Part shown: piece after piece, positions 54,198-63,836 of the stretch | Position numbering within the stretch: the first letter of the stretch is position 1 | How the letters are laid out: every line of letters starts with the position of its first letter | Program-made: the position numbers and the translations under genes | Notes under the pieces: model-generated | Seen by the model: the letters and a program-made list of their open reading frames with translations, nothing else | Told to the model about the DNA's origin: nothing | The model's database searches: none | NCBI RefSeq assembly: GCF_030272895.1 | Contig: NZ_JALRNF010000018.1 | Span: forward strand, 1 to 64,000 | Length of the DNA: 64,000 bases | Origin: Pseudomonas sp. BGr12 | GTDB lineage: Bacteria; Pseudomonadota; Gammaproteobacteria; Pseudomonadales; Pseudomonadaceae | Reading direction: 5' to 3'

Positions 54198-54947
54198 ATG
54201 CGTCGTTTGTTTTTACTGTTGATGATGTTCTGCACCTCGCCTGTCTGGGCAGACAGTCTCGACCAACTCTACAAGGTCGCCGGCTGGCCCGAACAGCGCG
54301 CCCACTTTTCCGATGCCCTCGATGCCGCCCAGCAGCGCTATCGCAATAGCTTGCCGCCCGCGGTTTTCCAGGCACTGGTCAATAACAGCAACCAGCGTTT
54401 CCAGGCCCAGGCCGTGGACAAGCGTGCGCAGGCACAGCTGCGCGCCAACCTGAGCAACCCCCAGCCCGCCCTGGCGTTCTTCCAGTCGCCGCTGGGACGC
54501 AAGGTCGTCGCCGCCGAGTTGCTGGCCACCCGCCGCGACCAGTTGGCCAAGAATGCCAAGGGCCTGCCCAAGGTCGAGGCCAGCGACACCCGCCAGTTGA
54601 TCATCGGCCACCTGGCCCAGGCCCTGCCTGCCCGCGAAGCTGGCGCCGAAGTCAGCCTGGCGATTGCCGGCGTTGCCGCCGACAGCCTCAGCCAGATGAT
54701 TCCCGGCCTGCTCGGTGGCGCCCAGGCCCAGAGCCTGCTGGACGGGCAGCGCCAGCGCTTGATGGAGCAGATCGGCAGCGAGCTGAACAACACCTTGCTG
54801 TACGTCTATCGCGACCTGTCCGATGCCGAGCTGGAAGAGTTCGCCAGCTTTGCCGAGTCCGCCGAGGGCCAGGCCTACTACAAGGCGGCACTGGCCGCCA
54901 TTCGCGCGGGCCTGGCCGTCGGCCAGAACACGTCGGACCTGAAGTGA
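54198..54947 (+). CDS. DUF2059 periplasmic protein
   Basis: A 249-residue secreted protein. The signal peptide (LFLLLMMFCTSPVWA) is followed by helical segments with two DUF2059-like units, the second near DLSDAELEEFASFAESAEG, YYKAALAA. No enzymatic motif is seen and no function is known. AGGAG precedes the ATG. It ends one base before the convergent hydrolase stop. Confidence 0.82.
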   Translation: MRRLFLLLMMFCTSPVWADSLDQLYKVAGWPEQRAHFSDALDAAQQRYRNSLPPAVFQALVNNSNQRFQAQAVDKRAQAQLRANLSNPQPALAFFQSPLGRKVVAAELLATRRDQLAKNAKGLPKVEASDTRQLIIGHLAQALPAREAGAEVSLAIAGVAADSLSQMIPGLLGGAQAQSLLDGQRQRLMEQIGSELNNTLLYVYRDLSDAELEEFASFAESAEGQAYYKAALAAIRAGLAVGQNTSDLK

Positions 54948-55889
54948 TCAGTCCAGGCGCTGGTCGATGAAATCGAAAAAGCGCTGGCGGATGGCCGGCA
55001 ACTCATTGGCCAGGTGATGGCGGGCCTCGGGAATCAGCAGGATCTCGGGGTCGGCGAACTTCTCTTGCAGCACCTGCAAGTTGTGCGTCCAGTCCACGGT
55101 CATGTCGGACTGTCCCTGGATGATCAGCGGCCGCCGCCCACTGGCCGGCGCCGCCTCGATGCGCTTGACCCAGGCCACCAGCGCCCCGACCCAGGCGGTC
55201 GGCAAGCGCCGGGGTTGCAGCGGGTCGGCCTGCAGGAACGGCAGGAAGGTCGGGTCGTTGGTGTTCTCGCTGAAGCGCCGCTCTATCCCTTTGACGAATG
55301 GCCGCAGCAGGCGATAGCTGAATTTCGACCAGCGCCAGGAGCGCGGCCGCACCAGCGGCGCCAGCAGGATCACGTGCCCCTGGGCCGGACTGTGCAGGCC
55401 GGCATTGAGCAAATGGTCAATGACAATCGCCCCGCCCGTGCTCTGCCCGCACAGGTGCCAGGGCTGCGGCAGCTCCAGCGTGCGCGCCTGTTCGAACAGG
55501 GCCTGCAGCACTTGCTGGTAAGTAGCGAAGTCATCGATGCTAGCCCGCTCGCCACTGGACAGGCCGTGCCCGGGCAAGTCGCAGGCGATGACCGCATAGT
55601 GCTGGTCCAGCGCCCAGTCGATGACATGCCGGTAGAGGCCCATGTGATCGTAGAAACCATGCACCAGCACCAGGGTCGCGACCGGCTTGGGCGGCAGCCA
55701 GACCTGCCCGACCAGTTCGAAGCCCGCCACCTCGAAGCGGCCCAGCCAACGCAGCGGCTGGACCTTGCGCGCCGGCAGATCCAGCCCGTAGTAGCGCTGG
55801 TAGGCCTGCGCTTGTGCCGACAGTGGCTGACACGCAGCCAGTGTGGACAGGCTGGCGCGTAGCACCTCGGGCTGAAAGGACGCAGACAT
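54948..55889 (-). CDS. Alpha/beta hydrolase (monoglyceride-lipase-like)
   Basis: A 313-residue alpha/beta hydrolase. LVHGFYDHMGLYRHVIDWA forms the oxyanion loop, and the nucleophile elbow is GQSTG with Ser150. Acid and base are in GQSDMTVDW and EARHHLANE. The serine aminopeptidase S33 / monoglyceride lipase pattern (DLPGHGLSSGERASIDDF) suggests a small-ester or acylglycerol substrate. The ATG at 55889 has GGAA upstream. The substrate is not determined. Confidence 0.88.
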   Translation of the reverse strand: MSASFQPEVLRASLSTLAACQPLSAQAQAYQRYYGLDLPARKVQPLRWLGRFEVAGFELVGQVWLPPKPVATLVLVHGFYDHMGLYRHVIDWALDQHYAVIACDLPGHGLSSGERASIDDFATYQQVLQALFEQARTLELPQPWHLCGQSTGGAIVIDHLLNAGLHSPAQGHVILLAPLVRPRSWRWSKFSYRLLRPFVKGIERRFSENTNDPTFLPFLQADPLQPRRLPTAWVGALVAWVKRIEAAPASGRRPLIIQGQSDMTVDWTHNLQVLQEKFADPEILLIPEARHHLANELPAIRQRFFDFIDQRLD

Positions 55890-55990
55890 AGTAGATTTCC
55901 AGGCAACGAATGAGCGGGTTGTTGAGCGGTGATATTCAGCTGTCGCCAGCGGCATGGCAAGCTAGGCAACTTTACCTGGATACCGCACCC

Positions 55991-56560
55991 ATGCCTGCCC
56001 TCGCCACCCGAACCCTGCTCGGCCTGCTCATCGCCGCACTATGCGCCGCCGGTTTGTGGTGGGCCTACGACAACTTCCAGAGCCGCTACCTGCGCCCGTT
56101 CGACAACCAGACCGCGCTGTTCGCCGGCGACCGCCTGCAACTGCCCGCCGCCATCGCCGGCCCTGGCCCGATCCGCCTGGTGCATTTCTGGGACCCAGCC
56201 TGCCCCTGCAACGTCGGCAACCAGCAGCACCTGGCCGAGCTGATCGAGCATTTCGCCCCACAGGGCGTGGAATTCTACGTGGTGCAAAAACCCGGCAGCC
56301 ACGGCCAGCTCCCCGCCACTTTGAGCGGCCTCAAGCCCCTGGCGGTACTGCCCGGGGCCGAGCACCTGCCCGCCACCCCGGGCGTGGCGATCTGGGACCG
56401 CCAGGGCAACCTGGCCTACTTCGGTCCCTACAGCGAAGGGGCGACCTGCAATTCGAGCAACAGCTTCATCGAGCCGATTCTCCTGGCCCTGAGCCAGGGC
56501 CGGACGGTCAGCGCCACCCATACCCTGGCCGTAGGCTGCTATTGCCCCTGGGCTGACTGA
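55991..56560 (+). CDS. DUF6436 thioredoxin-like membrane protein
   Basis: A 189-residue protein anchored by an N-terminal helix (residues 6-26). The rest has a thioredoxin-like fold with [18 protein letters not shown] carrying a CPC pair, and a C-terminal GCYCPW. It may act as an extracytoplasmic redox or metal-handling protein; unproven. Its last 22 bp overlap the end of the convergent acetyltransferase gene. Confidence 0.8.
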   Translation: MPALATRTLLGLLIAALCAAGLWWAYDNFQSRYLRPFDNQTALFAGDRLQLPAAIAGPGPIRLVHFWDPACPCNVGNQQHLAELIEHFAPQGVEFYVVQKPGSHGQLPATLSGLKPLAVLPGAEHLPATPGVAIWDRQGNLAYFGPYSEGATCNSSNSFIEPILLALSQGRTVSATHTLAVGCYCPWAD

Positions 56561-57105
56561 CGCACCCGCGCCGGGTTGCCCACCACGGTGGCGCCAGCCG
56601 GCACATCACGGGTCACCACGCTACCGGCGCCGATCACGGCGTTATCACCCACGGTCACACCGGGCAGGATGATTGCGCCACCGCCGATCCAGACATTGTT
56701 GCCGATCTTCACCGGTCGCCCGCTTTCCAGCCCGCTGCGACGCAGTTCGGGGTCCAGCGGATGGTCGGCGGTATAGATCTGCACCGCGGGGCCGATCTGG
56801 CAGTCGTCGCCGATGCTCACCGGGGTGACATCGAGGATGACGCAGTTGAAGTTCATGAAAACGTTCTTGCCGACGCTGATGTTGTAGCCATAGTCGCAAT
56901 AGAACGGCGGACGAATCACCGCGCCCTCGCCGACCGCGCCGAAGTGCTCGACCAGCAAGCCGTGGCGCTGTTCGTTGAGCAACTCGGTACTGTTGTTGTA
57001 GCGCTGCATCCAGTGCTTGTTGGCGATCTGCTCGGCCTGCAGCTCCGGGCAACCGGCGTGATAGAGCTGGCCGCTGAGCATTTTCTGCTTTTCACTGAGA
57101 TCCAT
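56539..57105 (-). CDS. Maltose/galactoside O-acetyltransferase family protein
   Basis: A 188-residue hexapeptide-repeat acetyltransferase of the Maa/LacA/NodL group. The N-terminal Mac domain ([18 protein letters not shown]) is followed by left-handed beta-helix repeats: [20 protein letters not shown], then [20 protein letters not shown]. The catalytic His is in [19 protein letters not shown] precedes the ATG. The acceptor sugar is unknown. Confidence 0.92.
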   Translation of the reverse strand: MDLSEKQKMLSGQLYHAGCPELQAEQIANKHWMQRYNNSTELLNEQRHGLLVEHFGAVGEGAVIRPPFYCDYGYNISVGKNVFMNFNCVILDVTPVSIGDDCQIGPAVQIYTADHPLDPELRRSGLESGRPVKIGNNVWIGGGAIILPGVTVGDNAVIGAGSVVTRDVPAGATVVGNPARVRQSAQGQ

Positions 57106-57189
57106 GTTTCCTCCCTGGAGACTATGCTCCGAACGCAAATACCGTGATGATCGGACCACAGTATCCGGCAAAACGTACAAGGAGTTCCG

Positions 57190-59559
57190 ATGAAGCGCAG
57201 CCTGACCGTCCTCGCCATGGCCATTGCCGCAGCCGCTGGCGGTGGTTACTGGTATGTGCAGGGCAAGCTGCCCCAGCGTGAGGGCGAGGTCGCACTGGCC
57301 AGCCTGCAGGCGCCGGTCAACGTGCGCTACGACGAGCGTGGCGTGCCGCATATCCAGGCCGACAACGAGACCGACCTGTACCGCGCCCTGGGCTACGTGC
57401 ATGCCCAGGACCGCCTGTTCCAGATGGAGATCATCCGCCGCCTGGCCCGGGGCGAGCTGGCCGAGATCCTCGGCAGCAAGCTGGTACCCACCGATACCCT
57501 GTTCCGCAGCCTGCGCATCCGCGAACAGGCCGAACGCCTGGTCGCACGCCAGGACAAACAAGCGCCGGCCTGGATTGCCCTGCAAGCCTACCTCGACGGC
57601 GTCAACGCCTGGCAGGCCAGCCACCCCAAGCCCATGGAATTCGACGTGCTGGGCATCACCCCGCGGCCGTTCACCGCCCAGGACACCCTGAGCATTGCCG
57701 GTTACATGGCCTACAGCTTCGCCGCAGCCTTTCGCACCGAGCCGGTGCTGACCTTCGTACGCGATCATCTCGGTGACGACTACCTGAAGATCTTCGACCT
57801 GGCGTGGGACCCCCAGGGTGCCGTACACAACGGCCCGCCCCTGGCCGCCGCCGACTGGAAAAGCCTGGAGCACCTGGCACGGGTGAGCCAGGACGCCCTG
57901 AGCGCTGCCGGCATTCCCCAGTACGAAGGCAGCAACGCCTGGGCCGTGTCCGGCAGCCGTACCCGCAGTGGCAAACCCTTGCTCGCCGGCGATCCGCACA
58001 TCAGTTTTGCCGTGCCGTCGGTGTGGTACGAGGCCGAGCTGTCGGCGCCGGGCTTCAACCTCTACGGCTACCACCAGGCGCTCAACCCCTTTGCCTCGCT
58101 GGGGCACAACCGCGACTTCGGCTGGAGCCTGACCATGTTCCAGAACGACGATGTCGACCTGATCGCCGAACAGGTCAACCCGGACAACCCCGACCAGGTG
58201 CGCATCAATGGCCAGTGGCAGCCGTTGACCGTGACCCAGGACAGCATCGCGGTGAAGGGCGAGCAACCGCTGACCATCACCTTGCGCCGCTCGCCCCACG
58301 GTCCGATCGTCAACCCGGTGATCGGCGACAACGCCGGGCCGACGCCGATCGCCATGTGGTGGGCCTTCCTGGAAACCGACAACCCGCTGCTCGAAGGCTT
58401 CTACCAGGTCAACCGCGCCGACACCCTGGACAAGATGCGCGCCGCCGCCGCAAAGATCCAGGCGCCCGGCCTGAACCTGGTGTGGGCCAATGCCCGCGGT
58501 GATATCGGCTGGTGGGCGGCCGCGCAATTGCCGGTCCGTGCGCAAGGGGTCAACCCGTCGTTCATCCTCGACGGCAGCACGTCCCAGGCCGACAAGCTCG
58601 GCTTCTACCCGTTCAGCGCCAACCCGCAACAGGAAAACCCGCCGAGCGGCTATATCGTCTCGGCCAACTTCCAGCCACCGGCGTCCATGCCAATCCCCGG
58701 CTACTACAACCTGGCCGACCGCGGGCAACAACTGAACCGCCAGCTGGCCGACCCGCTGACCAAATGGGATACCCAGAACAGCCAGGCGCTGCAACTCGAC
58801 ACCGTGACCGCCTACGGGCCGCGCACCCTGGCACCGTTGCTCGGCGTGCTGCGCGAGGTGGCCGAGGGCGATCAGGAGAAAGAGCTGGTGGAACAACTGG
58901 CCGGCTGGAACGGCGACTACCCGCTGGACTCGGTCAGCGCCACCCTGTTCAACCAGTTCCTCTACGACCTGGCCTATGCGGCGTTGCACGACGAGCTGGG
59001 CGATGCCTGGTTCAAGCCGCTGATCAGCACCCGGGTCATCGATGCCGCCCTGCCGCGCCTGGCCGCCGATGCCGAATCGCCCTGGTGGCGGCTGCGCGGC
59101 AGCAGCGAGCAGGGCGGGCGTCGCGAAGCGGTCAAGCGCGCCTGGCAGGCGAGCCTGGCGCACCTGCGCGAAACCCTGGGCAAGGACCCGGCCGACTGGC
59201 AGTGGGGCAAGGCGCATACCCTGACCCACAACCACCCGCTGGGGCTGCAGAAACCCTTGAACCTGCTGTTCAATGTCGGCGCCTTTGCCGCGCCCGGCAG
59301 TCATGAAGTGCCGAACAACCTGTCGGCGAAGATCGGGCCGGCGCCCTGGCCGGTAACCTACGGGCCTTCTACCCGACGGCTGATCGACTTTGCCGATCCG
59401 GGCCAGGCCCTGACCAGCAACCCGGTCGGGCAAAGTGGTGTGCTGTTCGACAGGCACTATGCCGACCAGGCCAGGGATTACATCGAGGGGCGCTACCACA
59501 AGGCACAGCTGGGGCCTGTTGCCGCAAAGAGCACCTTGCGGCTGGTACCGGGGCATTAG
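57190..59559 (+). CDS. Penicillin acylase-family amidohydrolase
   Basis: A 789-residue Ntn-hydrolase precursor. An N-terminal membrane/signal segment (residues 5-24) targets it to the periplasm. The alpha domain ends near residue 247; the new N-terminus after self-cleavage would be Ser248 in [13 protein letters not shown]. The family segments [18 protein letters not shown] and [16 protein letters not shown] follow. Homologues include PvdQ and QuiP, which cleave acyl-homoserine lactones, and beta-lactam acylases; the physiological substrate is open. AAGGAG precedes the ATG. Divergent from the acetyltransferase. Confidence 0.9.
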   Translation: MKRSLTVLAMAIAAAAGGGYWYVQGKLPQREGEVALASLQAPVNVRYDERGVPHIQADNETDLYRALGYVHAQDRLFQMEIIRRLARGELAEILGSKLVPTDTLFRSLRIREQAERLVARQDKQAPAWIALQAYLDGVNAWQASHPKPMEFDVLGITPRPFTAQDTLSIAGYMAYSFAAAFRTEPVLTFVRDHLGDDYLKIFDLAWDPQGAVHNGPPLAAADWKSLEHLARVSQDALSAAGIPQYEGSNAWAVSGSRTRSGKPLLAGDPHISFAVPSVWYEAELSAPGFNLYGYHQALNPFASLGHNRDFGWSLTMFQNDDVDLIAEQVNPDNPDQVRINGQWQPLTVTQDSIAVKGEQPLTITLRRSPHGPIVNPVIGDNAGPTPIAMWWAFLETDNPLLEGFYQVNRADTLDKMRAAAAKIQAPGLNLVWANARGDIGWWAAAQLPVRAQGVNPSFILDGSTSQADKLGFYPFSANPQQENPPSGYIVSANFQPPASMPIPGYYNLADRGQQLNRQLADPLTKWDTQNSQALQLDTVTAYGPRTLAPLLGVLREVAEGDQEKELVEQLAGWNGDYPLDSVSATLFNQFLYDLAYAALHDELGDAWFKPLISTRVIDAALPRLAADAESPWWRLRGSSEQGGRREAVKRAWQASLAHLRETLGKDPADWQWGKAHTLTHNHPLGLQKPLNLLFNVGAFAAPGSHEVPNNLSAKIGPAPWPVTYGPSTRRLIDFADPGQALTSNPVGQSGVLFDRHYADQARDYIEGRYHKAQLGPVAAKSTLRLVPGH

Positions 59560-59562
59560 ACG

Positions 59563-59653
59563 GCGACTGCTGCGCAGTCGGTCGCAGGCTTCGCCAGCTC
59601 CCACAGTTACAGTGACAACCTCAAGCCCCTGTGGGAGCTGGCGTAGCCTGCGA
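59563..59653. repeat. Class B REP pair, one with extra 5' hairpin
   Basis: The first copy (59563-59603) repeats the composite structure of 72-113: GCGACT-N-CTGCGCAGTCG then the REP core. The second (59631-59653) is an ordinary inverted class B copy. The pair lies between convergent genes. Confidence 0.85.
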
Positions 59654-59669
59654 TGGCCGCGCTACGGAA

Positions 59670-60548
59670 TCAACCCTGCCACTTGCCCCCTTCGACAATC
59701 ACGCTCTCAGGCTTGGTGTCGTCGCTCAGTTCCTTGCGCACGTACTGGTCATACAGCTTGAGCAGGAACTTCTGCTCACCCAGGCGCGCCAGTTCGGCAT
59801 TGACCCAGTCACGCAGCTCGATATTGCCCTTCTTCACCGCCGGGGCGATCGGTGCTTCTTCCCCTAGCTTCTCGGCCAACACGCGATAGCCCGGGTTCTG
59901 CTTCGACCAGCTGAACAGGATCAGGTTGTCCTGGGCGTAGGCGTCACCACGGCCATTGGCCAGGGCCTGCAGCGACTCGGAGTTTTTCTCGAACTTGAGC
60001 AACTTCCAGTCCGGGTGGTTCTTGGTCAGCCAGATATCCGCCGTGGTGCCGGTGGTGACGATGGTGGTCTTGTCGGCCAGGTCATCGAGTTTTTTCACGC
60101 TGCTGCCTTCCGGCACCAGGGCCTGCACCGCCACGCGCAGGTTGGGGTTGGTGAATTCCACCGCCTCCTTGCGCTCCGGGGTGACAGTCATGTTGGCCAG
60201 GATCAGGTCGACCTTGTCGCTTTGCAGGAAGGGAATACGGCTGGCCGGTTCCACCGCCACGAATTCGACCTTGTTCTCGTCACCGAGCAGCGACTTGGCG
60301 AACTGGCGACCGATGTCGGTATCGAAGCCGACGTAGCGCCCGCTCTCGTCAACGAAGCCGAACGGCGGCTTGTCGGTGAATACGCCGACGATCAGCTTGT
60401 CGCGCGCCTTGATGGTTTCCAGGTAACTGGTGGCCGGTGCAGCGCCCGACGACGCCGGCTTGGCCGGTTCTTCAGCCTTGTTGCAACCGGCCAGCAGAGC
60501 CAGGCCGAACAGGGACACCAGCAGTTTCGAGGTTTTCGCAGTTTTCAT
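59670..60548 (-). CDS. Polar amino acid ABC substrate-binding lipoprotein
   Basis: A 292-residue family-3 binding protein. The N-terminus ends in a lipobox, LLAGC (Cys22), so it is a lipoprotein, followed by a Pro/Ala-rich linker. SBP_bac_3 features are LIVGVFTDKPPFGFVDESGR and DLILANMTVTPERKEAVEFT. It may bind cystine or another polar amino acid. Last of a four-gene operon; the start overlaps the ATPase stop by 4 bp (ATGA). Confidence 0.88.
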   Translation of the reverse strand: MKTAKTSKLLVSLFGLALLAGCNKAEEPAKPASSGAAPATSYLETIKARDKLIVGVFTDKPPFGFVDESGRYVGFDTDIGRQFAKSLLGDENKVEFVAVEPASRIPFLQSDKVDLILANMTVTPERKEAVEFTNPNLRVAVQALVPEGSSVKKLDDLADKTTIVTTGTTADIWLTKNHPDWKLLKFEKNSESLQALANGRGDAYAQDNLILFSWSKQNPGYRVLAEKLGEEAPIAPAVKKGNIELRDWVNAELARLGEQKFLLKLYDQYVRKELSDDTKPESVIVEGGKWQG

Positions 60549-61318
60549 GACAGTTCCTTTGCGGGCAGTGTGGGCAGGCTTTCTACAAAGGAGAATTTCT
60601 CCAGGAACTGCTGCGCGCGTGCGGTCTGCGGGTTCGTAAAGAAGCTCTCGGGGTCGCGCTGTTCAAGGATCCTGCCGGCCTCCATGAACACGATGCGATC
60701 GGCCACCGCACGGGCGAAGGCCATTTCATGGGTGACGATGAGCAGGGTCATGCCGTCGCGGGCCAGGCCCTGGATCACTTGCAGCACCTCCTTGACCATC
60801 TCCGGGTCCAGGGCGGCGGTGACCTCGTCGAACAGCATCACCTCGGGGTTCATGCACAGCGAACGGACAATGGCGATGCGCTGCTGCTGGCCACCGGAGA
60901 GCTCGCGCGGATAGGCATCGCGCTTGTCCAGCAGGCCGACCCGGGCCAGCAGTGCTTCGGCCTGGGCCTGGGCCTCGCGGCGCTCGCGCTTCTGCACCTT
61001 GAGCGGGCCGAGCAACAGGTTGTCGAGCACGTTCATGTGGCCGAACAGGTGATAACTCTGGAACACCATGCCCACCCGCTGGCGTACCTGGCGCCAGTCG
61101 GTGCGCGGATCCAGCAGTTCCTCGCCGGCCAGGCGCAGGTGACCGCTGTCGGCGCTTTCCAGGCCATTGAGGCAGCGCAGCAAGGTGCTCTTGCCGCAGC
61201 CGCTGGGGCCGAGGATCACCACCACTTCGCCGCTGCGCACCGAAAGGTCGATGTTGTTCAGCACCCGGTGCTTGCCGAAGGATTTGTTGAAGCCTTTGAA
61301 CCCGATCAGTGCGCTCAT
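60545..61318 (-). CDS. Polar amino acid ABC ATP-binding protein
   Basis: A 257-residue ABC ATPase of the GlnQ/HisP type. Walker A GPSGCGKST, signature [16 protein letters not shown], Walker B VMLFDEVTAALDPE. The signature segment ends IVRSL rather than IARAL, a minor variant. It overlaps its neighbours by 4 bp on both sides, so the operon is tightly coupled. Confidence 0.92.
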   Translation of the reverse strand: MSALIGFKGFNKSFGKHRVLNNIDLSVRSGEVVVILGPSGCGKSTLLRCLNGLESADSGHLRLAGEELLDPRTDWRQVRQRVGMVFQSYHLFGHMNVLDNLLLGPLKVQKRERREAQAQAEALLARVGLLDKRDAYPRELSGGQQQRIAIVRSLCMNPEVMLFDEVTAALDPEMVKEVLQVIQGLARDGMTLLIVTHEMAFARAVADRIVFMEAGRILEQRDPESFFTNPQTARAQQFLEKFSFVESLPTLPAKELS

Positions 61319-61974
61319 GCGTGTGTCCAGCGGCGCTCAAGGGCGCGCGAGGCGGCCGAGAGCGGGTAGCAGATAAAGAAAAAGAACAGGAACAGCGCGC
61401 CGTAGATCAGCACCGATTCGTAGGTGCGCTCGATGATCTGCTGGCCGACCTTGATCACATCGACCACCCCGATCAGCACCGCCAGCGAACTGGTCTTGAT
61501 GATCCGCGTGTAGATGTTGATGGTCGGTGGGGTCATGCGCTTGAGCGCCTGGGGCAGCAACACGTAGCCATACAGCTGCCAGGCACCGAGGCCGATCGAC
61601 AGCCCGGCCTCGCGTTGCCCGCGGGGCAAGGAGCGCAAGGCACCGCGCACCACTTCGCCCACCTCACTGGCGCCCCACAACGACAGCACCAGCACCGCGC
61701 ACCAGAAGCTGGGGATACTCAAGGCAAAGAAGATCGGCAAGCCGAAGAACAGCAGGTACAACCAAACCAGCACCGGGATCGCCCGGAACAGCTCCAGGTA
61801 GACCCGCAGCACCAGGTTCAGGCTGCGCAGGTTGAGGCTGGCCAGCACGCCGTAGAGCACGCCACCGAGGGTGCTGAAGACAATCCCCAGGCCCGAGATG
61901 GCCAGGGTCTGCGCAGCGCCCTTGCCCAGTTGCGGCAAGGACACCAGCAGCAACTCAAGACCCGAACTGGCCAT
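61315..61974 (-). CDS. Polar amino acid ABC permease (second)
   Basis: A 219-residue HEQRo-type permease with about five helices. The signature segment LELFRAIPVLVWLYLLFFGL and the coupling loop SLPRGQREAGLSIGLGAWQL are visible. It overlaps the other permease gene by 20 bp and has GGAGG upstream. The two permeases probably form a heterodimer. Confidence 0.92.
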   Translation of the reverse strand: MASSGLELLLVSLPQLGKGAAQTLAISGLGIVFSTLGGVLYGVLASLNLRSLNLVLRVYLELFRAIPVLVWLYLLFFGLPIFFALSIPSFWCAVLVLSLWGASEVGEVVRGALRSLPRGQREAGLSIGLGAWQLYGYVLLPQALKRMTPPTINIYTRIIKTSSLAVLIGVVDVIKVGQQIIERTYESVLIYGALFLFFFFICYPLSAASRALERRWTHA

Positions 61975-62620
61975 GTTGCAGCCTCCTTTCCAGACGGCTG
62001 AGCAACAGCGACAACGGCAGGAACAGCAGCACGCAGATCAGCGTCAGCACCGCGAGCATCTCGTAGGTCTTGTAATACAGGGCGATGTAGCTCTTGGTGG
62101 TGTAGAGAATCTCCGGCACCGCCACCGCCGACACCACGGTGGTTTCCTTGAGCAGGAAGATGAAATTGGCGAACAGCGACGGCAGGCTGAGGATCCCGGC
62201 CTGGGGCAGGATCACGTGGCGCAGCAGCTGGCCTTCGGACAGGCCGATCGAACGCCCGGACTCCAGCTGCGCCGCCGGCACCGCCTCGACACCGGCGCGC
62301 AGCACTTCGGTCAGGTAGGCACCACCGAGGAAGGTCATGGTGATGATCGCCGCGGCAAAGCCGGAAATCTTCAGGCCCAGGGTCGGCAGGGCGAAGTAGA
62401 CGAAGAACAGCTGGATCAGCAGCGGCGTATTGCGCGCCAGCTCGACGTAGAGCGTTACCAGGCGCTGCAGGTACGGCGTGCGATAGACCAGGATTGCCGC
62501 ATTGACCAGCGCCACCAGCAACGAGGTGGCAATGGCGATCAGGCCGACCTGCAGGGTAACCCCCACGGCCTTGAGAAACGCCGGGAATGTGCTAAGGATA
62601 AAGGCGACGTCGAAACTCAT
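61955..62620 (-). CDS. Polar amino acid ABC permease (first)
   Basis: A 221-residue permease and first gene of the operon. VELARNTPLLIQLFFVYFAL and VPAAQLESGRSIGLSEGQLL mark the HEQRo family. GAGGCCC precedes the start. The upstream region on this strand contains a small dyad (CGGTCC-N10-GGACCG near 62675-62696) and an AT-rich stretch. Together with the other three genes it forms a complete importer whose gene order (permease, permease, ATPase, binding protein) differs from tcyJLN. Confidence 0.92.
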   Translation of the reverse strand: MSFDVAFILSTFPAFLKAVGVTLQVGLIAIATSLLVALVNAAILVYRTPYLQRLVTLYVELARNTPLLIQLFFVYFALPTLGLKISGFAAAIITMTFLGGAYLTEVLRAGVEAVPAAQLESGRSIGLSEGQLLRHVILPQAGILSLPSLFANFIFLLKETTVVSAVAVPEILYTTKSYIALYYKTYEMLAVLTLICVLLFLPLSLLLSRLERRLQHGQFGS

Positions 62621-62896
62621 GGACAGGGCCTCGACACAGAATGGTGGCAGTGCGACATGGACGGATCTCGGATCGGTCCAAGGGTAATCGGACCGCTCTA
62701 AACAGGGTTGTCAGTGCGGGTAAGCACCATCACTAAGACTCTAAAGGCATAAGAAAAATTATTTAAATACCTTTATTGCATATTGATATCACCCAAACAG
62801 CTAACCTGCGAAATCCTTCGGTGTGCCGGGATCTTTCCGCCCAAAAGGCAATCCAACCCCTGTCACTTCCCTCCTATCTCAAGGAAGAAAACAACA
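62621..62896. promoter_or_regulatory. Regulatory gap between the amino acid ABC operon and the 27-codon ORF
   Basis: The region is AT-rich around 62735-62790 and should hold the leftward promoter of the ABC operon and a rightward one for the small ORF. The inverted repeat CGGTCC-N10-GGACCG lies near 62675-62696. No RNA gene was recognised. Confidence 0.4.
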
Positions 62897-62980
62897 ATGA
62901 ACAACCAGGCGAACCACGATCCCCAGGACCTGCTGAAACTGCTGAGCGCCCTGCTGCGCGCGGTCCGGTCGCGAAACTGA
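62897..62980 (+). CDS. Candidate 27-residue small protein
   Basis: The frame encodes MNNQANHDPQDLLKLLSALL then RAVRSRN. AAGGAAG lies nine bases before the ATG. Codons are those favoured in Pseudomonas (CTG six times, AAC, CAG, GCG), which argues for real coding in an otherwise AT-rich gap. The centre forms an amphipathic helix with a basic tail. I do not recognise a family. It ends 5 bp before the terminator of the convergent metQ gene. Confidence 0.5.
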   Translation: MNNQANHDPQDLLKLLSALLRAVRSRN

Positions 62981-62985
62981 GGCAT

Positions 62986-63022
62986 AAAAAAACGCCGACG
63001 CGGCATTGCCTGCGTCGACGTT
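62986..63022 (-). terminator. Rho-independent terminator of metQ
   Basis: On the minus strand an 11-bp stem (one mismatch) with a 10-nt loop is followed by seven T. It begins about 29 bp past the metQ stop codon. Confidence 0.88.
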
Positions 63023-63050
63023 ATCGAGGTGTTTGGGCTGCTACGGCGAA

Positions 63051-63836
63051 TCAGAACGCCGGCAGTACCGCACCGCTGTATTTCTTCTCGATGAAGGTCT
63101 TCACTTCCGGGCTGGTCAGGGCCTTGGCCAGCTTCTGGATGGCGGCGCTGTCCTTGTTGTCCGGACGGGCTACCAGGAAGTTGACGTATGGCGAGTCGGC
63201 GCCTTCGATCACCAGGGCGTCCTTGGCCGGGTTCAGGCCGGCTTCCAGGGCGTAGTTGGTGTTGATCATGTCCAGGTCGACCTGGTCCAGCACGCGCGGC
63301 AGCATGGCCGACTCAAGCTCGCGGAACTTCAGTTTCTTCGGGTTCTCGGCGATGTCTTTCGGGGTTGCCAGGGCGTTCTTCGGATCCTTCAGGGTGATCA
63401 GGCCGGCCTTCTGCAACAGCAGCAGGGCGCGACCGCTGTTGCTGCCCTCGTTAGGAATGGCAACGGTAGCGCCTTCCTTGAGTTCGCTCAGGTTCTTGAC
63501 CTTTTTCGAGTAGCCGCCGAAAGGCTCGACGTGAACACCGATAACGGTTTCCAGGTGAGTGCCTTTGCCTTCGTTGAAGTTCTTCAGGTACGGCAGGGTC
63601 TGGAAGTAGTTGGCGTCCAGGCGCTTCTGGTCGACCTGCACGTTAGGCTGCACGTAGTCGGTGAACACCTTGATCTCCAGGTCCACACCTTCCTTGGCCA
63701 GGGTCGGCTTGATCAGCTCGAGGATTTCGGCATGAGGCACGGGGGTGGCGGCGACCACCAGTTTCTCGCCCGCCTGGGCAAAACCTGCAACCGACAGAGC
63801 GGCCGCCAGAGCAGTGAACAACAGAGCCTTTTTCAT
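63051..63836 (-). CDS. metQ: MetQ-family methionine substrate-binding protein
   Basis: A 261-residue NlpA/MetQ-family binding protein. The signal peptide is residues 1-22 (LFTALAAALSVAGFAQAGE). No lipobox cysteine is present. Family segments: LVVAATPVPHAEILELIKP, QKRLDANYFQTLPYLKNF and VAIPNEGSNSGRALLLLQKA. It closely follows true D-/L-methionine binding proteins. AAGGATT precedes the ATG. metN and metI are not downstream; if clustered they lie upstream, beyond position 64000. It is the second MetQ in the window and differs from the one at 17296. Confidence 0.9.
   Translation of the reverse strand: MKKALLFTALAAALSVAGFAQAGEKLVVAATPVPHAEILELIKPTLAKEGVDLEIKVFTDYVQPNVQVDQKRLDANYFQTLPYLKNFNEGKGTHLETVIGVHVEPFGGYSKKVKNLSELKEGATVAIPNEGSNSGRALLLLQKAGLITLKDPKNALATPKDIAENPKKLKFRELESAMLPRVLDQVDLDMINTNYALEAGLNPAKDALVIEGADSPYVNFLVARPDNKDSAAIQKLAKALTSPEVKTFIEKKYSGAVLPAF

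Noticed and set aside
56539..59604. Very long minus-strand open frame (over 1000 codons) opposite the penicillin acylase gene
   Set aside because: Only the last 188 codons (57105-56539) are real. The rest is the antisense shadow of a high-GC gene with third-position bias, and shows no domain.
62617..62658. 13-codon Cys-containing frame (MSHCHHSVSRPCP) overlapping the first permease start
   Set aside because: Attractive as a cysteine-sensing leader, but the ribosome-binding site is poor (GAGAT) and no following attenuator hairpin is seen. The chance rate of such overlaps is high.
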